A DNA stretch of 33,241 bases from positions 1 through 33,241 of the forward strand of contig JAEUVY010000033.1 in assembly GCA_016786565.1 (NCBI GenBank). The letters are read 5' to 3'. The translations under genes and the position numbers were made by a program. Every line of letters begins with the position of its first letter. The stretch's first letter is position 1. Below, piece after piece: positions 8,941-17,324 of this stretch. The DNA is from Flavipsychrobacter sp. Lineage in GTDB: Bacteria; Bacteroidota; Bacteroidia; Chitinophagales; Chitinophagaceae. The notes under the pieces are model-generated. The model did not search any database, had not been told where the DNA came from, and saw nothing but the letters and a program-made list of their open reading frames with translations.

Positions 8941-9573
8941 ATGAAACTACTGGTAGTAGCTGCCACAGAAGCGGAGATAGGCATATTCAGGAGCCGCATG
9001 CCGCACATAGCCACCCTGGTAACGGGCGTGGGCATGGTGGCCACTACCTATGCGCTGATGAAGCATCTGGCCCGGCACCAATACGACCTGGTGCTGCAGG
9101 CGGGTGTGGGTGGCAGTTTCGACCGCGCGGTGCCGTTGGGCAGTCTGGTGCATGTGGTGAGCGATCGCTTTGGCGACCTGGGTGCCGAGGACCATGACCG
9201 TTATATAGACATCTTTGACCTGGGACTGCTGGGCAGCAATGAGGCCCCCTATACCAACGGTATGCTGGTGAACCCATTGGGACCCGTGCACCAACACATA
9301 ACCCTGCCGCAGGTCAGCGGCATCACCGTCAATTCGGTTACGGGCAGCGCGGCTACGGTGGCCATCAGGCAGCAGTATGGGTGCACTACTGAGAGTATGG
9401 AGGGTGCAGCCCTCCATTTTGTGTGCCTGAACGAGGGGGTGACCTTTGCCCAGGTGCGCGCCATATCGAACTACGTGGAGCCGCGCGACAAGAGTAAGTG
9501 GCAGATGAAGGACGCCATCATCGATCTGAATGATTGGCTCATCAGTTTTGCCACCACCACGAATGCGGAGTGA
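8941..9573 (+). CDS. mqnB: Futalosine hydrolase
   Basis: This 210-residue enzyme belongs to the nucleoside phosphorylase/MTAN fold. It starts [14 protein letters not shown] and has the glycine-rich [14 protein letters not shown], then QAGVGGSF, the substrate motif ESMEGAA and the late strand [12 protein letters not shown]. Futalosine hydrolase removes hypoxanthine from futalosine to give dehypoxanthinyl futalosine, a step of the alternative menaquinone pathway. The neighbour mqnD, a later step of the same pathway, makes MqnB far more likely than MTA/SAH nucleosidase. TAACATTG at 8929-8936, one mismatch to TAnnTTTG, sits only 4 bases before the ATG, so a nearly leaderless mRNA is possible. Confidence 0.93.
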   Translation: MKLLVVAATEAEIGIFRSRMPHIATLVTGVGMVATTYALMKHLARHQYDLVLQAGVGGSFDRAVPLGSLVHVVSDRFGDLGAEDHDRYIDIFDLGLLGSNEAPYTNGMLVNPLGPVHQHITLPQVSGITVNSVTGSAATVAIRQQYGCTTESMEGAALHFVCLNEGVTFAQVRAISNYVEPRDKSKWQMKDAIIDLNDWLISFATTTNAE

Positions 9574-9605
9574 GTACCTACCTTTGCAACGAATTTTGAG
9601 ATAAG

Positions 9606-10436
9606 ATGAAACTGACGCTTGGATTTAGTCCGTGCCCCAATGACACCTTTATTTTCGACGCCATGGTAAATGGCGGCGTGGATACCCATGGCATAACATT
9701 CGATTATGTGATGGAAGATGTGGAGACACTGAACCAGTGGGCGGTGCAGGGCAAGCTGGATATCACCAAGCTGAGTTATAATACGTTTCTGAAGGTGACC
9801 GACCGCTACGCCCTGCTGCACAGTGGCAGCGCGCTGGGTGTGGGTGTGGGTCCGCTGCTGATATCGAAGCAGCCGCTGGATGAGGCCCGCATGGCCGACT
9901 ACCGCATAGCCATTCCCGGACTGAACACTACGGCCAATCTGCTGCTGACACTGGCCTACCCGCAGGCACGCAACAAAACCGAAATGCTATTCAGCGATAT
10001 TGAGAACGCGGTGCTGAGCGGCCAATACGATGCAGGTCTCATCATTCACGAGAACCGCTTTACCTATGCGCAGAAAGGGCTATTGAAACACCGCGACCTG
10101 GGCGACTGGTGGGAAGAGGCCACCGGTGCTGCCATTCCGCTGGGAGGCATAGTGATGAAGCGCACCCACGGTGCCGACCTGTGCGCCACGGTGGACCGCA
10201 TCATAAAAGACAGTCTGGCCCTGTCGTGGAAACGGTATCCTGAACTGACAACATTTATAAAATGCCATGCGCAGGAAATGGAGGAACAGGTGATGCGCAA
10301 ACACATAGATCTGTATGTGAATGAATACACCACCGACCTGGGTACAGTGGGCCGTAACGCCATAGAAACACTATTTGCCAAGGCCAAAGCCGCCGGGCTG
10401 GTACCTATGGACGCCCCTGCCAATATTTTCTATTGA
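9606..10436 (+). CDS. mqnD: 1,4-dihydroxy-6-naphthoate synthase
   Basis: This 276-residue protein has a periplasmic-binding-protein-like fold. It opens MKLTLGFSPCPNDTFIFDAM, the SPCPNDTF signature of MqnD, and has the internal DITKLSYNTF and GVGPLL segments plus the late GLIIHENRFTY motif. It converts cyclic dehypoxanthinyl futalosine to 1,4-dihydroxy-6-naphthoate in the futalosine menaquinone pathway. It lies 32 bases after mqnB in the same direction. TACCTTTG at 9579-9586 matches a -7 box but has no well-spaced -33 element, so the pair is most simply one operon. mqnA and mqnC are not in the window. Confidence 0.95.
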   Translation: MKLTLGFSPCPNDTFIFDAMVNGGVDTHGITFDYVMEDVETLNQWAVQGKLDITKLSYNTFLKVTDRYALLHSGSALGVGVGPLLISKQPLDEARMADYRIAIPGLNTTANLLLTLAYPQARNKTEMLFSDIENAVLSGQYDAGLIIHENRFTYAQKGLLKHRDLGDWWEEATGAAIPLGGIVMKRTHGADLCATVDRIIKDSLALSWKRYPELTTFIKCHAQEMEEQVMRKHIDLYVNEYTTDLGTVGRNAIETLFAKAKAAGLVPMDAPANIFY

Positions 10437-10523
10437 GCCCCGGGGTGTTAACGATCCTCAAATATTAAAGTATCTTGCGGCAAATTCACCATTCAGCGGT
10501 ACAAGCCATAAAGAGAATCACCG

Positions 10524-11990
10524 ATGCTTTTTAACTCAATAGAATTTTTGCTATTCTTTCCGATAGTTACTATTCTGTTCTTTTTGCTGCCGCACAAGTT
10601 CCGTTGGTTTCATTTGCTTCTGGCCAGCTGCATTTTTTACATGTACTTCATTCCGATCTACATTGTAATTCTCTTCGCAACCATCATAATTGATTACATC
10701 GCGGGTATCCTTATAGAAGACGCCGAGGGGCAACGACGAAAGGCATTCCTGGTTATGAGTCTGGTGGCCAATATAGGCGTGCTGGCTGTATTTAAGTATT
10801 ACAACTTCTTTGTCACCAATATCATAGATGCCTTCCACCTGGGTGGTATGAACATCAACATACCGCTGCTCACCATTGCATTGCCCATCGGTCTGTCGTT
10901 CCATACGTTCCAGGCCATGAGCTACACCATAGAGGTGTATCGTGGCAACCAGAAAGCTGAGCGGCATTTTGGCATCTACGCATTGTATGTGATGTTCTAC
11001 CCGCAGCTGGTGGCCGGACCCATAGAGCGGCCGCAGAACGTATTGCACCAGTTTCATGAGCGCCAGCACCTCGATTACGACAACATAGCACGCGGACTGA
11101 GGCTGATGCTGTGGGGTATGGTAAAGAAGGTGGTGATCGCCGACAGGCTTTCGCTATACTCGGCGCCGGTGTTCAATCATCCGCAGGACCAGTCGGCAAC
11201 CAGCCTGGCAATCGCCACTATATTTTTCTCGTTCCAGATATTCTGCGACTTTTCGGGCTACTCCGATATTGCCATAGGCGCCGCAAGGGTGATGGGTTTC
11301 AAACTCATGACCAATTTCAACAAACCTTATCATTCCCGGTCCATTTCAGAATTCTGGAAGCGCTGGCATATATCACTGTCCACCTGGTTCAAAGACTATC
11401 TGTACATAACATTGGGTGGAAACAGGGTGGCGCTGCCCCGTGTGTACTTCAATCTGTTCTTTGTGTTTCTGGTGAGCGGCTTCTGGCACGGTGCCAACTG
11501 GACATTCATTATATGGGGCGCGCTGCACGGGTTCTACCTTGTGTTTGCGCTGGCCACCAAAGATGTGCGTGCCAACCTGACAAAGGCAATAGGCATCTCG
11601 CGCTTTCCGTCTATAGACCGTTTCTTCGATGTGTTGATCACCTTTGTGCTGGCAGCCTTCGCATGGATATTCTTCAGGGCCAACAATGTGCACGACTCAT
11701 TTGTGATAGTGCGCAAACTGGCCGACCTGCCTGCCGAAATGCTGCAGGTGGTGCAGACAAGGCGCATCGCCTTCCTGAACCTGAAGGGGATATACCAATG
11801 GATACTGCCGGGCTTTGCCGCCATAGCAGCGCTGGAGATAGCCCACATAATACAGATAAAGATGAAACTGGAACACACCTTTGAACAGAAACCGGCACTG
11901 GTGCGCTGGGCTGTTTATTATGGTGGGCTGTTCCTGCTCATCTTCTACGGTGTGTACGAGAAAAACCAATTCATTTATTACCAGTTCTGA
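10524..11990 (+). CDS. MBOAT family O-acyltransferase (AlgI/PatA-like)
   Basis: This 488-residue polytopic membrane protein has roughly ten hydrophobic segments. It carries the MBOAT hallmarks: RSISEFWKRWHISLSTWFKDYLYI (second conserved His at 282) and GFWHGANWTFIIWG, with the catalytic-type His at 322. The LVAGPIERP segment near 163-170 is also typical. AlgI/PatA/DltB relatives move acyl groups, usually acetyl, across the membrane for transfer to an extracellular polysaccharide or cell-wall polymer. The acceptor is not identifiable here. The next gene overlaps its stop codon (TGATG), so the two products probably form one system. Confidence 0.9.
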   Translation: MLFNSIEFLLFFPIVTILFFLLPHKFRWFHLLLASCIFYMYFIPIYIVILFATIIIDYIAGILIEDAEGQRRKAFLVMSLVANIGVLAVFKYYNFFVTNIIDAFHLGGMNINIPLLTIALPIGLSFHTFQAMSYTIEVYRGNQKAERHFGIYALYVMFYPQLVAGPIERPQNVLHQFHERQHLDYDNIARGLRLMLWGMVKKVVIADRLSLYSAPVFNHPQDQSATSLAIATIFFSFQIFCDFSGYSDIAIGAARVMGFKLMTNFNKPYHSRSISEFWKRWHISLSTWFKDYLYITLGGNRVALPRVYFNLFFVFLVSGFWHGANWTFIIWGALHGFYLVFALATKDVRANLTKAIGISRFPSIDRFFDVLITFVLAAFAWIFFRANNVHDSFVIVRKLADLPAEMLQVVQTRRIAFLNLKGIYQWILPGFAAIAALEIAHIIQIKMKLEHTFEQKPALVRWAVYYGGLFLLIFYGVYEKNQFIYYQF

Positions 11991-12940
11991 TGACCAGGCG
12001 ACTAATATTCAAATTGTTCCTTGCAGTGCTGCCGGTGCTGTTGATGGCGATATGGTATGTGGCCGCCGATCCGTTTATGGTATTGCGCCAATACCCGGAT
12101 ATGTACAATACCCGACACAAGCACCTGGAGCTGAATGAAGACTATGCAGCAACAGAGACCTTTCTTCGCTTGTTTCGGCAGGGGCAATACGACGCTTACA
12201 TACTGGGCAGTAGCCGATCGCGCTACTATACACCCGACCAATGGCTGAAGCGAAAACCCGGCATGAAACCATACCACTTTGGTGTGGCGTCAGAGACACT
12301 GTTTGGTGTGGCAGGTAAGGTGAAAATGCTGCATGCGAAAGGCATTAAGATCAGCAACGCGCTGATAATAGCCGATGCTGAATTGTTGTCTAAAGCGGCC
12401 AACAGTTCGGGGCACCTGTTCCGCAAGCACCCGCTGGTATCGGGCGAAGGTTATGCCGATCTGCAGTTTACTTGCTTCAAAGACTTCTTCAATCCCGAGG
12501 CCATTAGTGGTTATCTGTCGCTACCCGATGAAGTGCCTGTAGGCAAAAAAGATCCGCAGCAACTGGCCGAGATACAGATAGAGAAAGACCCGGCTTCCTA
12601 CTACGGTCCGCGCATGTCTATGTTCTACAAACGCCCGCCGGTGCAGCAATACGAACCGCAGGTGATATTTGAAGAGCAGCGCAAACTGCTTTTGGAAATG
12701 AAGGAGATATTTACCGCCGACAATACCGACTACAGGATAGTACTGTCGCCCATGTACGACCAGAAAAAGCTGAACGCGAAGGATATGAACACCCTGTATG
12801 AGGTGTTTGGCAAAGAGCACATCTACGACTTCTCGGGTATCAATGATATCACGCAGGATATGTACAACTACTTCGAGACGGCGCACTACCGCCCCGCCAT
12901 TGCCTACCGCATTATGGATAGTGTGTATGCCCGCAGGTAA
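11990..12940 (+). CDS. Membrane-anchored SGNH-like partner of the MBOAT acyltransferase
   Basis: This 316-residue protein has one N-terminal hydrophobic segment (about 4-25), so most of it lies outside the cytoplasm. ILGSSRSRYY (71-80) resembles the GDS/GSS nucleophile block of SGNH esterases and of AlgX/AlgJ/PatB-like proteins. A C-terminal TAHYRPAIAYRIMDSVY could hold the catalytic His. These are motif-level resemblances and the family is not certain. Its start codon overlaps the upstream stop by one base (TGATG), implying translational coupling. By analogy with AlgI-AlgJ/X and PatA-PatB pairs, it may transfer the acyl group onto a polymer. The TAA stop at 12938-12940 directly abuts the stop of the convergent gene. 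Confidence 0.65.
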   Translation: MTRRLIFKLFLAVLPVLLMAIWYVAADPFMVLRQYPDMYNTRHKHLELNEDYAATETFLRLFRQGQYDAYILGSSRSRYYTPDQWLKRKPGMKPYHFGVASETLFGVAGKVKMLHAKGIKISNALIIADAELLSKAANSSGHLFRKHPLVSGEGYADLQFTCFKDFFNPEAISGYLSLPDEVPVGKKDPQQLAEIQIEKDPASYYGPRMSMFYKRPPVQQYEPQVIFEEQRKLLLEMKEIFTADNTDYRIVLSPMYDQKKLNAKDMNTLYEVFGKEHIYDFSGINDITQDMYNYFETAHYRPAIAYRIMDSVYARR

Positions 12941-13522
12941 TTAGCCGTTCAGTTTCCAGAATTTCCTTTCGGCCGCGCAATCGGCTATCAGCTTTTCAAA
13001 CCGCTTCATGCGGGTAGCCTCCTGTTTGGCGCTCATAACCAGGTGAATGGCAACCTTGCGGTAAGAAGGGGCGATGCTGTTGAAGTATTCCCAGGCTTGT
13101 TTATTGGCCTTGAATATCTTATCCAATTCGGGACTAAATTCTTTGGCTTCGCTTTCGAAGGAGTAAACGCGCGACAGGTGATCTTTGCGTTTGTTGAATG
13201 CCTCAATACCTTCCGGGTACATACGCCCTTCAGCAAGCAGTTTTTCTACCTTGGCTATGTTGATGGCGCTCCAGATGCTTGTGGGCTTGCGGTGAGTGAA
13301 GCGGATGGTATAGCTTTCTTCGTCTATGGTGTGGCGTACACCGTCTATCCAACCAAAGCACAGCGCCTCATCTACCGACTGCGGCCACGTGACCGATGGT
13401 TTGCCCGTGCCTACTTTGTAATATCCTAACTGCAGGGTAGTGGCGGTTTTGTAATTTTTGATGAACCACTTGCGCAGATCGTTCTGCGTCTTGAAGAATA
13501 TGGGAGTGTTTTCGGGCGGCAT
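12941..13522 (-). CDS. YdeI/OmdA family protein
   Basis: This 193-residue protein matches the bacteriocin-protection YdeI/OmpD-associated (OmdA) family. It has SVTWPQSVDEALCFGWIDGVRHTIDEESYTIRFTHRKPTSIWSAINIAKVEKL in the first half and a C-terminal FNSIAPSYRKVAIHLVMSAKQEATRMKRFEKLI helix. It is likely cytosolic, and its biochemical role is unclear. It lies 18 bases downstream of the small RHH gene on the same strand. It is convergent with the SGNH-like gene, with no base between the two stop codons. Confidence 0.85.
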   Translation of the reverse strand: MPPENTPIFFKTQNDLRKWFIKNYKTATTLQLGYYKVGTGKPSVTWPQSVDEALCFGWIDGVRHTIDEESYTIRFTHRKPTSIWSAINIAKVEKLLAEGRMYPEGIEAFNKRKDHLSRVYSFESEAKEFSPELDKIFKANKQAWEYFNSIAPSYRKVAIHLVMSAKQEATRMKRFEKLIADCAAERKFWKLNG

Positions 13523-13540
13523 GGTGCCGACAAATATACG

Positions 13541-13729
13541 CTACGCCTCGTCTTTTTTGCCCTTTGCCCCTGGCTTGGGTGCGGCCTTGCGGCCGGCTTT
13601 TTTCAAAGCGGCATCTATCAGCCATTCTATCTGGCCGTTCACACTACGAAACTCGTCCGCGGCCCATTTTTCCAGGGCCTTGTAAACGTCCTCGTCCAGT
13701 CGTAACACAAAATTTTTCTTGTCTGCCAC
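13541..13729 (-). CDS. Arc-like ribbon-helix-helix DNA-binding protein
   Basis: This 62-residue protein begins MADKKNFVLRLDEDVYKALEKWAADEFRSVNGQIEWLIDAALKKAG. That is a beta strand (NFVLRLD) followed by two helices, as in Arc/MetJ-type RHH repressors, with a basic Lys/Ala/Pro tail. RHH proteins bind palindromic or tandem operators as dimers. It sits downstream of an SPFH gene, a neighbourhood I recall as recurrent in Bacteroidota. The tandem TTGATATCAA palindromes before the SPFH gene are a natural candidate for its binding site (inference). Confidence 0.8.
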   Translation of the reverse strand: MADKKNFVLRLDEDVYKALEKWAADEFRSVNGQIEWLIDAALKKAGRKAAPKPGAKGKKDEA

Positions 13730-13756
13730 TTTATTGATGTACTGCTATGAAAGTGT

Positions 13757-13783
13757 GCGGAATGCGGGGTTCCCGCATTCCGC
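13757..13783 (-). other. Strong intercistronic hairpin between the SPFH and RHH genes
   Basis: GCGGAATGCGGG (13757-13768) pairs perfectly over 12 bases with CCCGCATTCCGC (13772-13783), leaving a three-base loop. No T-run follows on the minus strand. It is therefore more likely an mRNA stabiliser, partial terminator or processing site than a full terminator. Confidence 0.6.
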
Positions 13784-13795
13784 GCCTTCACAAAG

Positions 13796-14665
13796 TTATT
13801 GATATAATGATCCTGTATTCAATACCGGTTGTGCGCCTTTTTCGCCGCACAGCACCACCATCAGGTTGCTGACCATAGTGGCTTTCTTCTCTTCATCCAG
13901 ATGCACTATCTCTTTTTTACTCAGTTGTTCCAGTGCCAGTTCCACCATGCCTACCGCGCCCTCTACTATTTTGAAGCGTGCCGCTACTATGGCCGATGCC
14001 TGCTGGCGTTGCAGCATGGCACCTGCTATCTCTTGTGCATAGGCCAGGTGGCTGATGCGTGCCTCTGTAACAATGATGCCGGCGGTGAGCAGGCGCTCGT
14101 TCAGCTCATCCTGTAGCAGTTCCATTATCTTGTCGCCACCCTCGCGCAGCGTGATGTCGGCGTTCTGGTCTTCAATACTGTCGTAGGCGAAGCGCATGGT
14201 GAGTGCGCGCACAGCGGCTTCGCTCTGCATGCGTACAAAGGCGTTGTAGTCGGCCACTTCATACGCAGCCTTGTAGGTGTCCTTTATCTGCCAAACTACT
14301 ACGGCAGCGATCTCTACCGGATTACCCATTTTATCGTTCACCTTCAGTGTGGGTGTGGCCATGTTCTGTACACGCTGCGACACTTTGATGCCCACATACA
14401 GCGGGTTCACAAAGAACATACCGTTGTCTTTGATGGAGCCTACATACTTACCGAACAGGTTGAGTACGCGGGCGTGGTTGGGCTGAACGATGATAAGGCC
14501 CTTCCAGATGATGATGCAGAGGCCAAAGAGCAGGATACCGGGTATTGTGTACATTCCGCTTTCCTCTATGCCGGCGGTGATGAAGAACTTGATGGCAATG
14601 CCCAGGAGCACAAGGGAGATCAATAAGGCTAAGTAGCCGTTGGTGGGTTTGATGTTCTTTTCCAT
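13796..14665 (-). CDS. SPFH/band 7 domain membrane protein
   Basis: This 289-residue protein has two N-terminal hydrophobic segments (about 11-31 and about 38-59). The SPFH domain follows, with [29 protein letters not shown], then [22 protein letters not shown] and an amphipathic helix region ([31 protein letters not shown]). SPFH proteins oligomerise on membranes as stomatin/flotillin-like scaffolds. No NfeD-like partner is adjacent; instead it heads a cluster with an RHH regulator and a YdeI-like gene. It has a well-formed promoter overlapping tandem palindromes. Confidence 0.9.
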   Translation of the reverse strand: MEKNIKPTNGYLALLISLVLLGIAIKFFITAGIEESGMYTIPGILLFGLCIIIWKGLIIVQPNHARVLNLFGKYVGSIKDNGMFFVNPLYVGIKVSQRVQNMATPTLKVNDKMGNPVEIAAVVVWQIKDTYKAAYEVADYNAFVRMQSEAAVRALTMRFAYDSIEDQNADITLREGGDKIMELLQDELNERLLTAGIIVTEARISHLAYAQEIAGAMLQRQQASAIVAARFKIVEGAVGMVELALEQLSKKEIVHLDEEKKATMVSNLMVVLCGEKGAQPVLNTGSLYQ

Positions 14666-14680
14666 TTTTTTGAAAATTGT

Positions 14681-14701
14681 TTGATATCAATTTGATATCA
14701 A
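14681..14701 (-). promoter_or_regulatory. Tandem palindromic operator before the SPFH gene
   Basis: Two perfect 10-base palindromes TTGATATCAA lie at 14681-14690 and 14692-14701. Their centres are 11 bases apart, about one helical turn. They sit between the predicted -7 box and the SPFH start codon at 14665, an ideal place for a repressor. Confidence 0.65.
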
Positions 14702-14728
14702 AAGTACATCAGTTTCCGGATCTGCAAA
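14699..14728 (-). promoter_or_regulatory. Bacteroidota-type promoter of the SPFH gene
   Basis: On the minus strand TTTG (14728-14725) is followed after 18 bases by TACTTTTG (14706-14699), an exact TAnnTTTG match. The expected transcription start falls inside the adjacent TTGATATCAA palindrome. Confidence 0.65.
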
Positions 14729-14755
14729 AAAATAAATTGTTAATGTGTGCCCCCA

Positions 14756-14790
14756 CAAAAAAAGGAGCCGAATTGCTTCAGCTCCTTTTG
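14756..14790 (-). terminator. Rho-independent terminator of paaZ
   Basis: Read on the minus strand, AAAAGGAGC (14789-14781) pairs with GCTCCTTTT (14768-14760) and continues into a run of seven or more T. It lies about 20 bases after the paaZ stop. Confidence 0.85.
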
Positions 14791-14810
14791 GTATTAGTGG
14801 TTGTGAATCA

Positions 14811-16865
14811 TTATTCCTGATTTTTCATTTTCACCATGGTGAGGATGGTAGCGATGGCCACTGTTTCGCCGGTCTCGTCATACACGTCTACCAGCCATTT
14901 CACAATGCCCTTGGCTATGTCTTCCGGAGTGCGTTTTTCCTGGGCCGTCTTTTCTTTTACGGTCAGGCGAACGCCTATGGTCATGCCCGGATATACAGGC
15001 TTTGTGAAGCGACATTCATCGATACCATAGTTCAGCAGTACCGGACCTTTTTTCGCGTCTACAAACAGACCCGCCGCTTTAGACAGGATGAAGTAGCCGT
15101 GTGCCACACGCTTTTCAAAGATGGTTCCTTCAAGCGAGGTAGCGTCCATGTGGGCGTAGAAGTTGTCGCCGCTCACATTGGCAAAGTTGGTGATGTCTGT
15201 CTCGGTAACGGTGTGTTTGGCGGTCACCAGTGTTTCGCCTATCTGCAGGTCTTCAAAGTGTTTCTTGAACGGATGCACATCGGTCTCGTGCTGGCGGCCA
15301 CCCTGTTGGTACACATTGGTGATGCGGCTAATGGTGGTAGGCGAGCCCTGTATGGCGCAGCGCTGCAGGTAGTGCATTACACCACGCTTGCCGCCCATCT
15401 CTTCGCCACCGCCCGCGCGGCCCGGACCACCATGCACCAGCAACGGCATGGGCGACCCATGACCCGTGCTTTCTTTGGCACAGTCGGCATTCAGCACCAG
15501 TATGCGGCCGTGCATGCTGGCGGCACCCAGCACCACCTCGCGCGCCACATTGTCGTCGGCAGTCACTACAGAACACACCAGCGATCCCATACCCATCTTG
15601 GCAAGGGTTATGGCATCGTCCAGGTTGTTGTATGGAATGATGGTAGATACCGGTCCGAAGGCTTCTATGTTGTGGCAGGCCACGTTTTTGAACGGATCGG
15701 TATTGAGGAATATTAGTGGTGGCAGGAAGGCGCCTTTTTCCTTGTCGGCACCCATTACCTCAAAGTTGTCGAGGTTGCCTATCACTATGCTTTGTGTTTT
15801 GGCCAGTTCCTGTACTTTTTCGCGAACCTCATTGCGCTGACTGATGCCGGCCAGAGGGCCCATGCGCACCTCTTTTATAGAAGGGTCGCCGATGGTGGTA
15901 GTCTGAATGCGTTTGCCCAGTGCAATGGTCACATCCTCAACACGGTTGGCAGGAACTATGATACGGCGGATGGCGGTACATTTCTGTCCGGCCTTGGTGG
16001 TGATCTCGCGCACCACCTCTTTGATGAATATGTCGAACTCAGGCATGCCCGGCTCCACATCGGGGCCCAGTATGCAGCAGTTCAGCGAGTCGGCCTCCAT
16101 GTTGAAGGGTACGGACTCTGACAGAATGCGCGGATGCGATTTGAGCATACGACCCGTAGATGCCGACCCCGTGAAGGTGACGATATCTTGTGTCTCTATA
16201 TGGTCCAGAATGCCACGTGCCGATCCGCAGATGAGCTGCAGCGACCCTTCAGGGAAGATGCCCGACTTAATGATCTCCTGAAAGACAGCCTCAGTAAGGT
16301 AAGACGTGAGTGTAGCGGGCTTTACTATGGCCGGCACGCCAGCCAGCAGGTTCACGGCTATTTTCTCCAGCATGCCCCAAACAGGGAAGTTGAAGGCGTT
16401 GATATGAATAGCTACCCCCTCGCGCGGCACCATGATGTGGTGACCGATGAAGGTGTTGTTCTTAGACAGTTTTGCCGCATCGCCATCTACATAATAGCGC
16501 TCGTCGGGAAACTGGCGGCGCAGACTGGCGTAGGCAAACAAGTTACCGATACCGCCTTCTATGTCCACCCACGAGTCGGCACGGGTGGCACCGGTGAGGG
16601 CGCTGATGGCATAAAACTCTTCTTTGCGCTCCAGCAGGTACATGGCCAGCGCCTTCAGCATGCGGCCACGCTCCTGAAAAGTGAGCCTGCGCAGGGCAGG
16701 GCCACCCACCGTGCGGGCGTAGTGCATCATGGATCCGAAATCGAGGCCGGCACTACCGGCAGTATATATGGCTGCACCTGTAACGGCATTGTGCAGCACT
16801 TCTCCATCGTTGGCGCCTGCAACCCAGCGGCCTTCGGCATAGTTCTTTAACTGTGTGAGTGACAT
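14811..16865 (-). CDS. paaZ: Bifunctional oxepin-CoA hydrolase / semialdehyde dehydrogenase PaaZ
   Basis: This 684-residue fusion has an N-terminal aldehyde dehydrogenase domain (about 1-520) and a C-terminal MaoC-like hydratase domain (about 535-675). In the first, the general base is E257 in NMEADSLN and the nucleophile is C296 in GQKCTA, matching PaaZ spacing. In the second, VSGDNFYAHMD and VAHGYFILSKAAGLFV are the hydratase motifs. In phenylacetate breakdown, PaaZ opens the oxepin ring (MaoC part) and oxidises the resulting aldehyde with NADP+ (ALDH part). No other paa gene is nearby, so pathway membership rests on homology alone. It has its own terminator, and the long upstream region carries a repeat. 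Confidence 0.92.
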   Translation of the reverse strand: MSLTQLKNYAEGRWVAGANDGEVLHNAVTGAAIYTAGSAGLDFGSMMHYARTVGGPALRRLTFQERGRMLKALAMYLLERKEEFYAISALTGATRADSWVDIEGGIGNLFAYASLRRQFPDERYYVDGDAAKLSKNNTFIGHHIMVPREGVAIHINAFNFPVWGMLEKIAVNLLAGVPAIVKPATLTSYLTEAVFQEIIKSGIFPEGSLQLICGSARGILDHIETQDIVTFTGSASTGRMLKSHPRILSESVPFNMEADSLNCCILGPDVEPGMPEFDIFIKEVVREITTKAGQKCTAIRRIIVPANRVEDVTIALGKRIQTTTIGDPSIKEVRMGPLAGISQRNEVREKVQELAKTQSIVIGNLDNFEVMGADKEKGAFLPPLIFLNTDPFKNVACHNIEAFGPVSTIIPYNNLDDAITLAKMGMGSLVCSVVTADDNVAREVVLGAASMHGRILVLNADCAKESTGHGSPMPLLVHGGPGRAGGGEEMGGKRGVMHYLQRCAIQGSPTTISRITNVYQQGGRQHETDVHPFKKHFEDLQIGETLVTAKHTVTETDITNFANVSGDNFYAHMDATSLEGTIFEKRVAHGYFILSKAAGLFVDAKKGPVLLNYGIDECRFTKPVYPGMTIGVRLTVKEKTAQEKRTPEDIAKGIVKWLVDVYDETGETVAIATILTMVKMKNQE

Positions 16866-17048
16866 AGTATGTTGATTCTGACGTTATTTTTTGCGCCGCC
16901 CTGCGGCAGCCTGTCCAATTACATGAAACGACATGCAAATTAACTCATTTGCACAGGAATGAAGATAAGTAATGTGTGTTTTAGGAAACATGGAGGGTGA
17001 GGCGTGAGTTTTCATAACCGGCGCAGATCATTGATGTTTCACAGAATA

Positions 17049-17290
17049 TTTTATTTCTGCGCAGTTCCGGGTGTTTTCATTGATTATCAATGGGTGAGTG
17101 GGAAGTTTTGCCTCCCACTGCTTCCGAAAACTGCGCAAAAACTTCTCACTTCTTCTCACCTGCTTCCCAGGTGAGAAGTGAAATAATATCCCCATATATG
17201 CCTTTTTGCCTTATTTCCTTCCACATCTATACAAGTTACAAAGGGGTTGGCAACAAGGCAAAAAGAAAATCTATGATAGTGCGATTTGTG
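17049..17290 (+). repeat. Island-flanking repeat, left copy
   Basis: This about 240 bp non-coding element fills most of the gene-free stretch 16866-17324. It matches the reverse complement of 22450-22775 in order. Identical blocks are 17078-17095 with 22727-22744 (18 bases, including the palindrome CATTGATTATCAATG), 17224-17241 with 22529-22546 (18 bases), and 17258-17284 with 22486-22512 (27 bases). TGCGCAGTT (17058-17066) and AACTGCGCA (17130-17138) are inverted within it. An ORF read across it is not credible. Confidence 0.8.
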
Positions 17291-17299
17291 CAACGTCAT

Positions 17300-17320
17300 A
17301 AAAAAAGCCCCGAGAGGGGG
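17300..17320 (-). terminator. Rho-independent terminator of the lipoprotein gene
   Basis: On the minus strand CCCC and GGGG form a short stem around a CTCT-like loop (17320-17308), followed by a seven-T run (17307-17301). It lies just past the lipoprotein stop at 17325. Confidence 0.7.
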
Positions 17321-17324
17321 ATAT

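Noticed and set aside
8865..9044. Longer RuvB start at 9044
   Set aside because: It would overlap mqnB and adds residues unlike RuvB; 340 residues from 8864 is the normal length.
14745..15716. Plus-strand ORF (323 codons)
   Set aside because: It is a shadow of PaaZ, which has intact catalytic residues on the other strand.
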